Source of the DNA: Paenibacillus cremeus
GTDB taxonomy: Bacteria > Bacillota > Bacilli > Paenibacillales > NBRC-103111
DNA length: 64,000 nt
Assembly: GCF_007786445.1 (NCBI RefSeq)
Contig: NZ_VNJI01000023.1
Coordinates: 1-64,000, forward strand
Reading direction: 5' to 3'
Within the stretch, counting starts at the first letter, position 1. Every line of letters starts with the position of its first letter. The translations under genes and the position numbers were made by a program. The notes under the pieces were generated by a model. It was given only the letters and a program-made list of their open reading frames with translations. It was not told the origin of the DNA and did no database searches. This document shows positions 1-8,082 of this stretch, piece by piece.

Positions 1-121
1 GGCAGGTTGCCTACGTGTTACTCACCCGTCCGCCGCTAGGGTCCGAAGACCCTCGCTCGACTTGCATGTATTAGGCACGCCGCCAGCGTTCGTCCTGAGC
101 CAGGATCAAACTCTCCATTAA
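1..121 (-). rRNA. 16S ribosomal RNA, 5' end (partial)
   Basis: Read on the minus strand, positions 118 to 1 give the universal 16S start (AGAGTTTGATCCTGGCTCAG), then the conserved 'GACGAACGCTGGCGGCG' block, the V1 hairpin and the 'GGCGGACGGGTGAGTAACAC' block. Only about the first 120 nt are inside the window; the gene continues to the left. The mature 5' end is placed by comparison with known Bacillales 16S genes and may be off by a few bases. Confidence 0.98.
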
Positions 122-200
122 AGAAAAGCTGATTGTGCTCAAAAATTTACTACTGGCGAGAATTTGCATTCTCTTATTATTACACTCACTCGATGTTCAG

Positions 201-213
201 TTTTCAAAGGGCA
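201..213 (-). promoter_or_regulatory. rRNA leader boxA antitermination element
   Basis: The minus strand reads TGCCCTTTGAAAA, close to the Bacillus rRNA boxA (TGCTCTTTGAAAA). It lies about 80 nt upstream of the 16S 5' end and downstream of both promoters, where boxA (the NusB/NusE loading site) is expected. Confidence 0.75.
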
Positions 214-268
214 ATTTATTTCCTATCACTCCGATCGGTTTATTCAACCTTTCAAAAGCGACTTTTAC

Positions 269-297
269 ATATTAGCACATCGCCCACATCATTGCAA
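269..297 (-). promoter_or_regulatory. rRNA promoter P2
   Basis: Minus strand: -35 TTGCAA, 17-nt spacer, -10 TAATAT. It is the promoter nearer the 16S gene, upstream of boxA. A tandem promoter pair is typical of Bacillales rRNA operons. Confidence 0.65.
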
Positions 298-362
298 GCA
301 CTTATTTTCCGAAATCATTTCTTTCATTCAATAATTTGCTTGTCTCCGAAGCGACAAGGAGT

Positions 363-391
363 AATATATCAAATCTGGATAAGGAAATCAA
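363..391 (-). promoter_or_regulatory. rRNA promoter P1
   Basis: Minus strand: -35 TTGATT, 17-nt spacer, -10 TATATT, about 95 nt upstream of P2. A 6-bp inverted repeat (CTTGTC / GACAAG, 339..358) follows just downstream. Confidence 0.6.
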
Positions 392-421
392 CCTCTAATT
401 TGTTTGTAATATTTCCCACTA

Positions 422-467
422 ATAAAAAGAGACTGCAGCTCCTTAATCGTCCGGAGCATGCAGCCTC
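422..467 (-). terminator. Rho-independent terminator after tsaD
   Basis: Minus-strand hairpin with arms close to GAGGCTGCATGCTCC and GGAGCTGCAGTCTC, followed by TTTTTATT. It lies directly after the tsaD stop and separates the tsa operon from the rRNA promoters. Confidence 0.85.
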
Positions 468-479
468 AATCGGCTTCGC

Positions 480-1526
480 CTAAACCGACCAAGCCTCCAG
501 CTTAAGCAGCGGCTCGGCTTTCATATCAAACGGCGCGAACTGTCCGCGCCGATATTTCAAAAACGCCGCGGCGGCAATCATCGCCGCGTTGTCGGTGCAA
601 AGGCTCAGCGGCGGCGCCAGCAGCGGCACGCCCGCTTCCGCGCAGCGCGCCGTGAGCCGCGCGCGAAGCCCCTTGTTGGCGGCCACGCCTCCCGCCAACA
701 CCAGCTGCTGCGCGCCGTACGCCTGCACGGCACGCAGCGCTTTCTCCACCAGGACGTCGATGACCGAGTCCTGGAAGCCTTTCGCGACCGCCGCCGGCTC
801 GATCGCGATGCCCTTCATGTTGGCCTGGTTCAGCACGGCCAACACCGCCGACTTCAGCCCGCTGAAGCTGAAGTCATAGGAATCCGGCTCCAGCCACGCG
901 CGAGGAAGCGTCACCGCTTCCACCGCCTCGTGCGCGAGCCGATCGATGTGCGGGCCGCCGGGATACGGCAGCTGCAGCGCCCGCGCGACCTTGTCATATG
1001 CCTCTCCGGCGGCGTCGTCCCGGGTTTGTCCGATGATGCGGAATTGCCCCTCGGACTCCACCAGTACCAACTCTGTATGCCCACCCGAGACGACAAGTGC
1101 AATAAACGGATAAGCCAGTTCATGCACGAGCTGGTTAGCATAAATATGCCCGGCGATGTGATGCACGCCGATCAGCGGCAGCTCCATGGCACAAGCAAAC
1201 GCTTTAGCAGCAACCATGCCGACCAGCAAGGAGCCGACTAAGCCCGGGCCTTGCGTTACAGCGACTGCAGCCAAATCCTCCGGCTGCAGGCCGGCTTTTT
1301 CTAACGCTTCCTCCAAAATCCAGGTGATCGACTCTACATGCTTGCGTGAAGCCACTTCGGGCACGACGCCGCCAAAGCGTTGATGCGTCTCGATCTGGCT
1401 GGAAACGACATTCGCCAAAATCTCCTTGCCGTCCCTTACGATCGAGACGGAGGTTTCATCGCAGCTCGTTTCCACCGCCAAAATATTAACAGGCTTTACG
1501 CCATCGGTACTTACTTGTTTACTCAT
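480..1526 (-). CDS. tsaD: tRNA N6-adenosine threonylcarbamoyltransferase TsaD
   Basis: Transfers the threonylcarbamoyl group from TC-AMP to A37 of ANN-decoding tRNAs, working with TsaB and TsaE in the cytosol. The 348-aa product shows the Kae1/TsaD landmarks ETSCDET (about 19-25), metal-binding HHIAGH (about 122-127), SGGHTE (about 147-152) and a C-terminal GGVAANKGLR block. An upstream in-frame ATG (1541) exists, but GAGAGG sits 7 nt before the ATG at 1526, so the shorter start is preferred. It is the last gene of the thiL-tsaE-tsaB-rimI-tsaD operon, 18 nt after rimI, so all three tsa partners are co-transcribed. Family length and motifs make the call secure. Confidence 0.97.
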   Translation of the reverse strand: MSKQVSTDGVKPVNILAVETSCDETSVSIVRDGKEILANVVSSQIETHQRFGGVVPEVASRKHVESITWILEEALEKAGLQPEDLAAVAVTQGPGLVGSLLVGMVAAKAFACAMELPLIGVHHIAGHIYANQLVHELAYPFIALVVSGGHTELVLVESEGQFRIIGQTRDDAAGEAYDKVARALQLPYPGGPHIDRLAHEAVEAVTLPRAWLEPDSYDFSFSGLKSAVLAVLNQANMKGIAIEPAAVAKGFQDSVIDVLVEKALRAVQAYGAQQLVLAGGVAANKGLRARLTARCAEAGVPLLAPPLSLCTDNAAMIAAAAFLKYRRGQFAPFDMKAEPLLKLEAWSV

Positions 1527-1544
1527 ATGGAATCCTCTCATTAT

Positions 1545-2057
1545 TCAGTCCTGCTTCGCTTTTCCCCGTGCCGTTCTCGGCAAATCAGCCCACATAATAA
1601 TGGCATCTTCTTTATTATCCGTATAATAGCCCCGCCGAAGGCCAACAGAGTGAAAGCCCAGCTTTTCATACAGCCGTTGGGCAACAAAATTGGAGGCTCG
1701 TACCTCCAGCGTCATCTTGAGCGCACCGTAAAAGCTCGACGTACGCTGCATCTCCTTCAAGAGGCGTTCCCCCAGCTTACGGCCGCGATAGTGCTCCCGA
1801 ATGGCAATGTTGGTGACATGCGCTTCTTCCATGATCAGCCACATGCCGCCGTAGCCAGCGATAATGCCTTCGCATTCAAGCACGATGTAGCGTGCGAATT
1901 GGTTATTGGTCAGTTCATTTTGAAAAGCCCCGGCCGTCCATGGCGTAGTGAAGGACTCCTGCTCAATCTGGCAAATCGTCGGAATATCCTCCATCCGCAT
2001 CGGACGAAACTCAAGAAGGTGATCACCGATCGGATGCGAATCAGATGGTTGTTCCAT
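1545..2057 (-). CDS. rimI: Ribosomal protein S18-alanine N-acetyltransferase RimI
   Basis: GNAT-fold N-terminal acetyltransferase. The protein is 170 aa from the ATG at 2057, which has AGGGAG about 11 nt upstream. The acetyl-CoA loop appears as RGRKLGERLL (R/Q-x-x-G-x-G/A type), preceded by the typical 'VTNIAI' strand and followed by LEVRASNFVAQRLYEKLGF, which is diagnostic of RimI-like members. The open frame extends further upstream, but only by overlapping tsaB. rimI sits between tsaB and tsaD, the order seen in many Bacillota; whether it acts on S18 here is inferred from the family and context. Confidence 0.93.
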   Translation of the reverse strand: MEQPSDSHPIGDHLLEFRPMRMEDIPTICQIEQESFTTPWTAGAFQNELTNNQFARYIVLECEGIIAGYGGMWLIMEEAHVTNIAIREHYRGRKLGERLLKEMQRTSSFYGALKMTLEVRASNFVAQRLYEKLGFHSVGLRRGYYTDNKEDAIIMWADLPRTARGKAKQD

Positions 2058-2073
2058 CAGCGGCAAACTCCCT

Positions 2074-2928
2074 TCACGATTGTTTGGCAAGAAGCTTGGC
2101 CTCTGCTTCCGCCAACTGCGTATAGTTCGGAACCAGGTTGTGAACATCGTCCGTCTCCCCCCGCAGCCAGCGCCCACGGCCCAGCTCCGCTGTGTGTCTT
2201 GCCCGCAGCCCCTGCTGCAGAATGACGGTTTGCCCTTCGCTGCAGCGATCCTTGAACTGATGAAGGGCTTCCAAGTGCAGCTCGAGCTCACCGGAGAATA
2301 CAATTCGAGCAGGATGATGTTGTAGGGCCAGCGAGTGCAATTCGTCTAGCCAAGCAGAGACGAGACGAATTCCATCGCGAACCAAGCCGCTCCAGCCGGG
2401 AGCTCCAGCCGTAGAAGCATACAATGCTGTAAAAGCTTGCCCCCGCCGGGCGTCGATGAGAGGCACAAGCCACGTCACTTCCCCGGATAACTCGGCATTG
2501 CCGAGCGCCGTATCCAAAGCGTTCAGTTGACCGCCCTGTACGACGATCGTCTCTTCGTCTTCTGCTGCCCCCAGTTCAACACCCGCATGCTGGGCACCTC
2601 CAAGCGCCATCGCCTCTAGAGTCGAAACCCCTATTAAGGCCAGCTTGTGCGTCCAGGCAAAGGTTTTGGCTACCGTAACTCCGATGCGAACTCCTGTATA
2701 CGATCCCGGACCGATCCCGACTGAAAAGGCGGAAAGTTCCTTGGGTCTTACGCCCGCTTCCGCCATTACCCGTTGGATTGTGGGTACCAAGTACAGTGAG
2801 TGGTTTCGCTCCGCTTTGGATGTAATCTCGCCCAGCAATTCACTGCCCCGTGACAGCGCCACAGACATGGAGGTCGTTGATGTATCCACGGACAGCATTA
2901 GTTTGGTTTCACTATAATTCTGTGTCAT
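2074..2928 (-). CDS. tsaB: tRNA threonylcarbamoyladenosine modification protein TsaB
   Basis: Non-catalytic actin-like ASKHA partner of TsaD, required for t6A37 formation. The N-terminus MLSVDTSTTSMSVAL and the GIGPGSYTGVRIG block (about 71-83) are TsaB hallmarks. The start chosen is the ATG at 2928, which overlaps the tsaE TGA stop as ATGA, giving translational coupling; the frame runs 12 codons further into tsaE. At 284 aa it is longer than the usual 225-240 aa. The extra length is an acidic, low-conservation insert around residues 110-150, between the two ASKHA subdomains. Confidence 0.95.
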   Translation of the reverse strand: MTQNYSETKLMLSVDTSTTSMSVALSRGSELLGEITSKAERNHSLYLVPTIQRVMAEAGVRPKELSAFSVGIGPGSYTGVRIGVTVAKTFAWTHKLALIGVSTLEAMALGGAQHAGVELGAAEDEETIVVQGGQLNALDTALGNAELSGEVTWLVPLIDARRGQAFTALYASTAGAPGWSGLVRDGIRLVSAWLDELHSLALQHHPARIVFSGELELHLEALHQFKDRCSEGQTVILQQGLRARHTAELGRGRWLRGETDDVHNLVPNYTQLAEAEAKLLAKQS

Positions 2929-3401
2929 ATTAAATATCCGTTCTCCTTTAACTGCGTGCACCAAGCCTCATAGACGCTTCCAAACGGCCGAAGTACAAAA
3001 CGCCGTCCCTCGTCGCCCATATGTCCGATCTGAATGGCTAGACGCTCCTCCGGCAGCAGATCTTCAATTAAGGAAGCCCACTCCACCATCGTTACACCAT
3101 GACCATAAAAATAATCGTCAAGCCCAAGCTCGTCGGCTTCCTGCTGCGACAACCGGTACACATCCATATGATAAAAAGGGAGCTTCTCCCCTTGGTATTC
3201 TTTAATAATCGTAAATGTGGGACTGTTCACCACTTCTTGGACTCCGATAGCTCGCGCCACAGCTTGTGAGAAGGTCGTTTTACCCGCTCCCAGGTCGCCG
3301 TCAAGCGCAATTACCGTCCCCGGTATAAACAACGAGGCCAAGCGTTCCGCCAAATCGGCGGTATCCGCAGTGCCCCGGGAATGAAATTCGTAACTTGCCA
3401 C
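2925..3401 (-). CDS. tsaE: tRNA threonylcarbamoyladenosine biosynthesis ATPase TsaE
   Basis: P-loop ATPase that resets the TsaB-TsaD complex in t6A synthesis. The 158-aa product has Walker [10 protein letters not shown] (about 35-43), the NSPTF switch and the FYHMDVYRL strand followed by VEWAS, all typical of the YjeE/TsaE family. The start is GTG at 3401, preceded by a weak GGGAGCGAGC. Its stop overlaps the tsaB start by 4 bases. It lies 47 nt downstream of thiL in the same operon. Confidence 0.96.
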   Translation of the reverse strand: MASYEFHSRGTADTADLAERLASLFIPGTVIALDGDLGAGKTTFSQAVARAIGVQEVVNSPTFTIIKEYQGEKLPFYHMDVYRLSQQEADELGLDDYFYGHGVTMVEWASLIEDLLPEERLAIQIGHMGDEGRRFVLRPFGSVYEAWCTQLKENGYLI

Positions 3402-3448
3402 GCTCGCTCCCGCCCTTCCTGCTCAACCCCACTGCTTCATCGCCCCTT

Positions 3449-4480
3449 CTAGGACGAAAAATGATTATATCCCTTCTTCTCCAGCGGCCTGATGAAGCCG
3501 TCGGACTGCACTAGCCTTACGCCATGCACTTCTGAATTCACATAGCCGATCAAATACAGCGGCAGTCCCGCTTCCTTAAACCGCATCTGCAGGTCAATCG
3601 CATCCCCCGCTGGAACCGTTCCTACTAATTGATAATCTTCCCCGCCGTACAAAATGTAATCTAATGCTGCCTTGCGCTGCGTTCCGGCAAACCAATGTAG
3701 CTCGTCCGCCACCGGAATCCGGTCCTCAATTAAATCGATGCCCACGCCAGACGCTTCGGCAATCTCCCAAGCTTCGCTAGCGAGCCCATCGCTCACATCA
3801 TTGAGCGCATGGCAAAGTCCGGACTGCTGAAGCAATTGACCGGCCTCAATCTGCGGCTCCGGTCGCGTATGTGCCCTAACGAGTATCTCCGCTTCCGGAG
3901 GAATATCTGCCCACTCCGTACCAGGCTTGCCTTGCTGCAGCAGCCACTCCAGCCCCGCGGCCGAGCACCCCAGCACACCAGTTGCAAACAAAGCATCTCC
4001 CGGCTGCGCAGTGGAACGCAGCAGTGCAGTACCCGCTTCCGTCTCGCCGATAACCGTCACCGTTAGCGTGATGCCACCGAGGCTTGAGGTCGTATCGCCG
4101 CCTGCGACGACAATACCGTACTTGCTCGCGCATTCATAGAGTCCATCATACATCGCCCGGACCCGCTCCACCGCCGTTCCCTTCGGCAGGCTTAGAGCGA
4201 TGAGCGCAAAACGGGGGACAGCCCCCATCGCTGCAATATCGCTGGCGGCAGAAGCCATCGCTTTGTACCCAATATCCGTATCCCGCATCGTAACTGCTGA
4301 AAAGTGAACGCCCTCGTTCATCGTATCACAGGTTAATATCCATTGGCTGCCCGGCGACACATTGACGACCGCCGCATCGTCGCCGATCCCCGTCTCCACG
4401 CCCGAAGCACGCTCGAACGCGAGCGATTGTTTGCCGCCGGTCAGCATGCGAATCAAGGCAAACTCATCGACTGAAGACAA
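3449..4480 (-). CDS. thiL: Thiamine-monophosphate kinase ThiL
   Basis: Phosphorylates thiamine monophosphate to the active diphosphate. The 343-aa protein has the PurM-like fold signatures GIGDDAAVV, LTCDTMNEGVHF, DIAAMGAVP and VAGGDTTSS, which bind ATP-Mg and substrate, and a C-terminal DVSDGLASE motif. The start is TTG at 4480, supported by GGAGG 9 nt upstream. It is the first gene of the operon with tsaE, tsaB, rimI and tsaD, an arrangement common in Bacillales. Confidence 0.96.
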   Translation of the reverse strand: MSSVDEFALIRMLTGGKQSLAFERASGVETGIGDDAAVVNVSPGSQWILTCDTMNEGVHFSAVTMRDTDIGYKAMASAASDIAAMGAVPRFALIALSLPKGTAVERVRAMYDGLYECASKYGIVVAGGDTTSSLGGITLTVTVIGETEAGTALLRSTAQPGDALFATGVLGCSAAGLEWLLQQGKPGTEWADIPPEAEILVRAHTRPEPQIEAGQLLQQSGLCHALNDVSDGLASEAWEIAEASGVGIDLIEDRIPVADELHWFAGTQRKAALDYILYGGEDYQLVGTVPAGDAIDLQMRFKEAGLPLYLIGYVNSEVHGVRLVQSDGFIRPLEKKGYNHFSS

Positions 4481-4521
4481 CGTCCTTCGCCTCCGCTTTC
4501 ATCTATTGTAACGTTGACAAT

Positions 4522-4550
4522 ATTATAGCCCTCCGTGTTGCCTGTAGCAA
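4522..4550 (-). promoter_or_regulatory. Sigma-A promoter of the thiL-tsaEB-rimI-tsaD operon
   Basis: Minus strand: -35 TTGCTA, 17-nt spacer, perfect -10 TATAAT, about 40 nt upstream of the thiL start. No riboswitch-like structure was seen in the short leader. Confidence 0.7.
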
Positions 4551-4644
4551 CAAAAAAGCTTCCCGCCGCATCGTCACCGAAAATCGCGTAACGTGCCATA
4601 CGGAAAGCTTGATTTACCCTGTTCATTTTTATGGTATCAATCGC

Positions 4645-4827
4645 TTAAGTTACTTCCTGCAATTCTTCTACGGGAACGACTCTGGAGTCAGCCGGTTGTT
4701 CCTCGACATGGATTTTGGCTGTCTCACGCACCTTGTCTACACTGTCAATCCAGACGGCTACCCCGTTGAGCTCCACTTCGATCCGGTCCTCGGATTTTAA
4801 AATCTCCTGCGCCCGGTAGGCTTTCAT
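4645..4827 (-). CDS. sspH: Small acid-soluble spore protein, H type
   Basis: 60-aa protein starting MKAYRAQEILKSEDRIEV, matching the SspH family pattern (M-x-x-x-RAQEI-L, then 'GVAVWIDSVD' and a basic/acidic tail ending EELQEV). H-type SASPs are minor forespore proteins made under sigma-G control. The frame extends upstream to 4893, but that part overlaps the preceding gene; the ATG at 4827 begins one nt after the preceding stop, suggesting coupled translation. Confidence 0.85.
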   Translation of the reverse strand: MKAYRAQEILKSEDRIEVELNGVAVWIDSVDKVRETAKIHVEEQPADSRVVPVEELQEVT

Positions 4828-4828
4828 T

Positions 4829-5032
4829 TCAATCCGCCCCCCCAGAGAGCACCGATTCCGGATGGTCCATTGTGTCGGTCGTTGAGTCTTCAATCAACCC
4901 GTTCTGAGGACATACCTGGCCGCCGCCCAGCCCTTCATTAATCATTCGGTCGATGTCCATAAAATACGCGTGCCGACCCTCGTGGGCAGAATCGTTCTCA
5001 TACTTGCCGCCGGACGTATTTGCCTCGGTCAA
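4829..5032 (-). CDS. Hypothetical 67-aa protein upstream of sspH
   Basis: Unrecognised small soluble protein with a Gly/Asn/Asp-rich start and an 'FMDIDRMINEGLGGGQV' core. The start is TTG at 5032 with a strong AGGAGGG 6 nt upstream. It is immediately followed by sspH (1 nt gap), so it is probably forespore-expressed too, but nothing in the sequence fixes its function. Confidence 0.7.
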   Translation of the reverse strand: MTEANTSGGKYENDSAHEGRHAYFMDIDRMINEGLGGGQVCPQNGLIEDSTTDTMDHPESVLSGGAD

Positions 5033-5193
5033 GTTTATCCCTCCTCTAATTCAACTGAGTTAATCTCAACAGTTGTAGGATGTCCTGAGCCTGCAAGTCC
5101 ATGCATGGGAATTGGGTGTAATGAGACAGGCTTATTGTGTATATACTAATAAGAATGAGTCTATTTAATTGGGTTTGAATGGGAGGGTAATCG

Positions 5194-6072
5194 ATGCATA
5201 CGGTTTGGAAGGGTGCCATCAGCTTCGGGCTTGTGCATGTGCCGGTGAAAATGTTTTCCGCGACGGAAGATAAAGATATTTCGATGCGCATGATCCATAA
5301 GGAGTGCAATACGCCGCTTAATTTCGTACGCAAATGCCAGCACTGCGATCGCGAGGTGGAGTGGGCGGAAATCACTAAGGGGTATGAGTACGAGCCCGGT
5401 GCTTTTGTGCTGTTCGAAAAAGAGGAGCTGGAGGCGCTGACCGGCGAAGCGACGAAAGAGATCAAGATTTTGGACTTCGTCAATTTATCGGATATCGACC
5501 CCATCTATTTTCAAAAAACCTACTATCTTTCACCCGGAGAAACCGGATCGAACGCTTATAACCTGTTGATGGAGGCTATGAAGCAGACGGGCAAAATCGG
5601 GATCGCCAAAGTGTCCATCCGTTCGAAGAGCAGCTTGGCCGCCATTCGCATTATTGACCGCTGCATCGTGATGGAGACGATATTTTATCCCGATGAAATT
5701 CGCTCGATCGATCACGTGCCGAATTTACCTGAGAACGCCACAGTAAATGAAAAAGAGCTTGAGATGGCCAAAATGCTGATCGCTCAGCTGTCTACGCCGT
5801 TCGAGCCCGAAAAATATAAAGACGATTATCGTGAGGCCGTGCTGGAGGCGATTCAGCAGAAGGTGTCCGGACAAGAAGTTCGCGTAGCTCCGGAACAGCA
5901 AAAGTCCAATGTCGTCGACCTGATGGCTGCTCTGCAGGCGAGCCTGGAATCCGTCAAGCCGGTACCAACCGACCCTTCGCCCCTGCCTGGCTTGTCGGAT
6001 GACTTGCCTAAGCCGGCCAAAGGCGGAAGAGGAAAAAGCAAAGCGAAAGCGCAAGAAACCGTCGGCTCATGA
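5194..6072 (+). CDS. ku: Non-homologous end-joining protein Ku
   Basis: Homodimeric ring protein that binds DNA double-strand ends and recruits LigD. The 292-aa protein opens with the bacterial Ku signature MHTVWKGAISFGLVHVPVK, contains the RKCQHCDREV zinc-knuckle-like turn, and ends in a Lys/Gly-rich tail (from about 275) like other extended bacterial Ku C-termini. GGGAGG precedes the ATG. It overlaps the ligase gene by 4 nt and is followed by the polymerase gene, giving a complete NHEJ operon. In spore formers this set protects germinating spores; divergence from a SASP gene fits that role. Confidence 0.97.
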   Translation: MHTVWKGAISFGLVHVPVKMFSATEDKDISMRMIHKECNTPLNFVRKCQHCDREVEWAEITKGYEYEPGAFVLFEKEELEALTGEATKEIKILDFVNLSDIDPIYFQKTYYLSPGETGSNAYNLLMEAMKQTGKIGIAKVSIRSKSSLAAIRIIDRCIVMETIFYPDEIRSIDHVPNLPENATVNEKELEMAKMLIAQLSTPFEPEKYKDDYREAVLEAIQQKVSGQEVRVAPEQQKSNVVDLMAALQASLESVKPVPTDPSPLPGLSDDLPKPAKGGRGKSKAKAQETVGS

Positions 6073-6998
6073 TGAAGCTGCCGCAGCATCCCATGGCCCC
6101 CATAACGGACCCCCAGCTGCCCTCAGGGGCGGATTGGGGGTTTCAGCTCAAATGGGACGGCGTTCGCATGCTCTCCCGCATCGAGGATGGACGCATCCAG
6201 CTGTTTTCCAGACATATGGACGACAAAACCCTTCTCTATCCCGAAGCCGTGGAGCTGCTCAAGCAGCATGCCTCGCATCATCCGCCGCTTTTGCTGGACG
6301 GGGAAGCTGTCATGTTTGATCTCGTGAAGCAGCGGCCGGATTTCTCCCAGGTGCTGCAGCGGGAGCGGACACGCAGTGCTACGGCGAACATCCGCGGCAG
6401 AGAGAATAGCCATTTTATCTACGTGCTGTTTGATCTGCTCCATTGGAACGGCCAAGATTACCGCCCTCTCCCTTATTCGGAGCGGCATCGCAAGCTTAGT
6501 GAGCTTTTTCCTGAAAAGCATCCTCAGCTGTTTGTCACCGACTTGTTCGCGGACGGCCCTTCATTATGGCAATGGGTGGAGACGAACCACTGGGAAGGCG
6601 TAGTAAGCAAGCGGCTGTCAAGCCCGTATCGTGAGGGGAAGCATCACAAGGATTGGCTGAAAAAAAAGACAGCCCAGGTATATGACGTTACTTTCGTTGG
6701 ATTCCTAATCCGCGAGGGGCGTGTCGCCAGCCTGGTGATGGTGAAGGACGGGCTGATGTTTGGACGCGTATCCCTTGGCCTGGACGCCGCGGCGAAGATG
6801 AAGCTGATGGCGTACGGAAAACAGCATGAGCGGAACGAGCCGCTGTGGCCGAAAGCTCAGCTGCCCCCGGAGATGAAGCGAGAGACAATTCTTTGGCTGA
6901 ACAAACCACTGACAGGTACAGTGACCGGGCTAGAAGTAACCGCTGCCGGTCAGCTGCGCCATCCGAAGCTGGTTCGAATTCATGATTCAGAAATTTGA
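6069..6998 (+). CDS. ligD: ATP-dependent DNA ligase, LigD-type ligase domain
   Basis: Seals nicks during NHEJ. Covalent-adenylation motif I is KWDGVR (Lys about 29), with LLDGEAV (motif III), WEGVVSKR (motif IV) and WLKKK (motif V) following, then an OB-fold region from about 210. The 309-aa length corresponds to the ligase module alone, without fused polymerase or phosphoesterase domains. ATG at 6069 overlaps the ku stop (ATGATG/TGA), so it is translationally coupled to ku. Confidence 0.94.
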   Translation: MMKLPQHPMAPITDPQLPSGADWGFQLKWDGVRMLSRIEDGRIQLFSRHMDDKTLLYPEAVELLKQHASHHPPLLLDGEAVMFDLVKQRPDFSQVLQRERTRSATANIRGRENSHFIYVLFDLLHWNGQDYRPLPYSERHRKLSELFPEKHPQLFVTDLFADGPSLWQWVETNHWEGVVSKRLSSPYREGKHHKDWLKKKTAQVYDVTFVGFLIREGRVASLVMVKDGLMFGRVSLGLDAAAKMKLMAYGKQHERNEPLWPKAQLPPEMKRETILWLNKPLTGTVTGLEVTAAGQLRHPKLVRIHDSEI

Positions 6999-7022
6999 CC
7001 ATAGGAGTGGAGCGATGCATCT

Positions 7023-7931
7023 ATGCCGACGGGCTCGAGCTCGAAGCATGTAAAAGGCACGATTGTTATTGAAGGACACGAGCTGATCGTCTCCAACCCG
7101 GAGAAACTGCTGTGGCCGGAAAAGCAGATCACGAAGGCGATGTATCTGCAGAAGCTTGCCGCGCTGTCCTCCTATCTCCTTACGTACTGCCGAAACCGTT
7201 ATTTAACGACCATCCGCTTTCCTAATGGCTGGAACGACAAATCGTTTTATCAGAAAAATGTTCCGGAGCCTACGCCCGTTTTTGTCAAAACGGCTGAGCT
7301 GGAGGGTATTCAATATGTGCATATGGACTCGCTGCCCACGCTGCTGTGGCTCGGCAATTTGGCGTGTCTGGAATTTCACCCCTCCTTCCACTACATCGGT
7401 GATACGCTGCCTGCGGAATGGCTTATCGATATTGATCCCAGCGTGGATCCGGAGCCCCGGGTGATGCAGGCCGCCGAAATCATCGGTGAAATTCTTGATA
7501 AAATGAACATTCGTTCCGTCCCAAAAACTTCTGGCGCTACCGGAGTGCAAATTTATGTGCCAATCGACCGCGCTCGGGGTTATACGTTCGAGCAGCTGCG
7601 CCGCATCGGGCATTTTGTCGCGAGCTATGCGGTGCAGAAGCACCCGAAGCTGTTTACGATCGAGCGGCTGAAAAAGGACCGAGGTACGCTGATCTACATC
7701 GACTACCTGCAGCACTGGTACGGCAAAACGCTGTCCGCCCCCTACACCCCTCGGGCCCGGATGGACGCTACGGTATCGACGCCGCTGACTTGGGCAGAAG
7801 TCTCCCTTCGACCCGACCCGCGTGACTTTCACCTGCTGAATATCGAGGATCGATTGCGGCTGAAGGGGGACTTGATCGCTCAGCTACCTCCGCAAAATTT
7901 AGATCCTGTGCTTTCTTTTATCCCGAAATAA
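7023..7931 (+). CDS. LigD-type polymerase/primase (AEP family)
   Basis: Archaeo-eukaryotic-primase-type polymerase that fills gaps and adds ribonucleotides in NHEJ. Key features: NPEKLLWPE near the N-terminus, WLGNLACLEFHP, the catalytic acid motif DIDPS, SVPKTSGATGVQIYVP (His/Ser loop region) and a second acidic DYLQH element. At 302 aa it is a stand-alone polymerase module. Start ATG 7023, with AGGAG about 12 nt upstream; another ATG at 7015 is out of frame. It lies 24 nt after the ligase gene. In B. subtilis these two domains are fused in one LigD. Confidence 0.94.
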   Translation: MPTGSSSKHVKGTIVIEGHELIVSNPEKLLWPEKQITKAMYLQKLAALSSYLLTYCRNRYLTTIRFPNGWNDKSFYQKNVPEPTPVFVKTAELEGIQYVHMDSLPTLLWLGNLACLEFHPSFHYIGDTLPAEWLIDIDPSVDPEPRVMQAAEIIGEILDKMNIRSVPKTSGATGVQIYVPIDRARGYTFEQLRRIGHFVASYAVQKHPKLFTIERLKKDRGTLIYIDYLQHWYGKTLSAPYTPRARMDATVSTPLTWAEVSLRPDPRDFHLLNIEDRLRLKGDLIAQLPPQNLDPVLSFIPK

Positions 7932-7933
7932 CG

Positions 7934-7972
7934 GCTGCTTCCGGCACGATTGTGCTGAGCGAGCAGCTTTTT
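7934..7972 (+). terminator. Terminator of the ku-ligD operon
   Basis: Hairpin with outer arms GCTGCT / AGCAGC and inner arms GGCAC / GTGCT, followed by TTTTT. Confidence 0.75.
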
Positions 7973-8003
7973 AATTTATTTTAACTTATTTTTAGTTAGT
8001 ATA

Positions 8004-8033
8004 TTGACAAATACAAGCTACATATCATATTAT
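8004..8033 (+). promoter_or_regulatory. doxX promoter
   Basis: -35 TTGACA (perfect), 18-nt spacer, -10 TATTAT, about 50 nt upstream of the doxX start. The operator palindrome begins at the last base of the -10. Confidence 0.75.
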
Positions 8034-8051
8034 ACTTACATAAAGTAAGTT
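8033..8051 (+). promoter_or_regulatory. Candidate YodB/CatR (HxlR-family) operator
   Basis: Perfect inverted repeat ACTTAC-N5-GTAAGT, which also reads TACT-N7-AGTA. This matches, as I recall it, the box bound by the thiol-sensing repressors YodB and CatR of B. subtilis. It covers the transcription start just after the -10, an ideal repression site. The repressor itself is not in the window. Confidence 0.55.
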
Positions 8052-8082
8052 AATAAATTTTATTTCAACGGAGGGGTTTATT

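Noticed and set aside
133..483. 116-aa plus-strand ORF over the rRNA promoter region
   Set aside because: AT-rich non-coding DNA with promoters and a terminator on the other strand; no ribosome site, unnatural composition.
5046..5504. 152-aa minus-strand ORF across the ku start
   Set aside because: Lies over a well supported gene and divergent promoter region; Ser/Leu-rich shadow composition.
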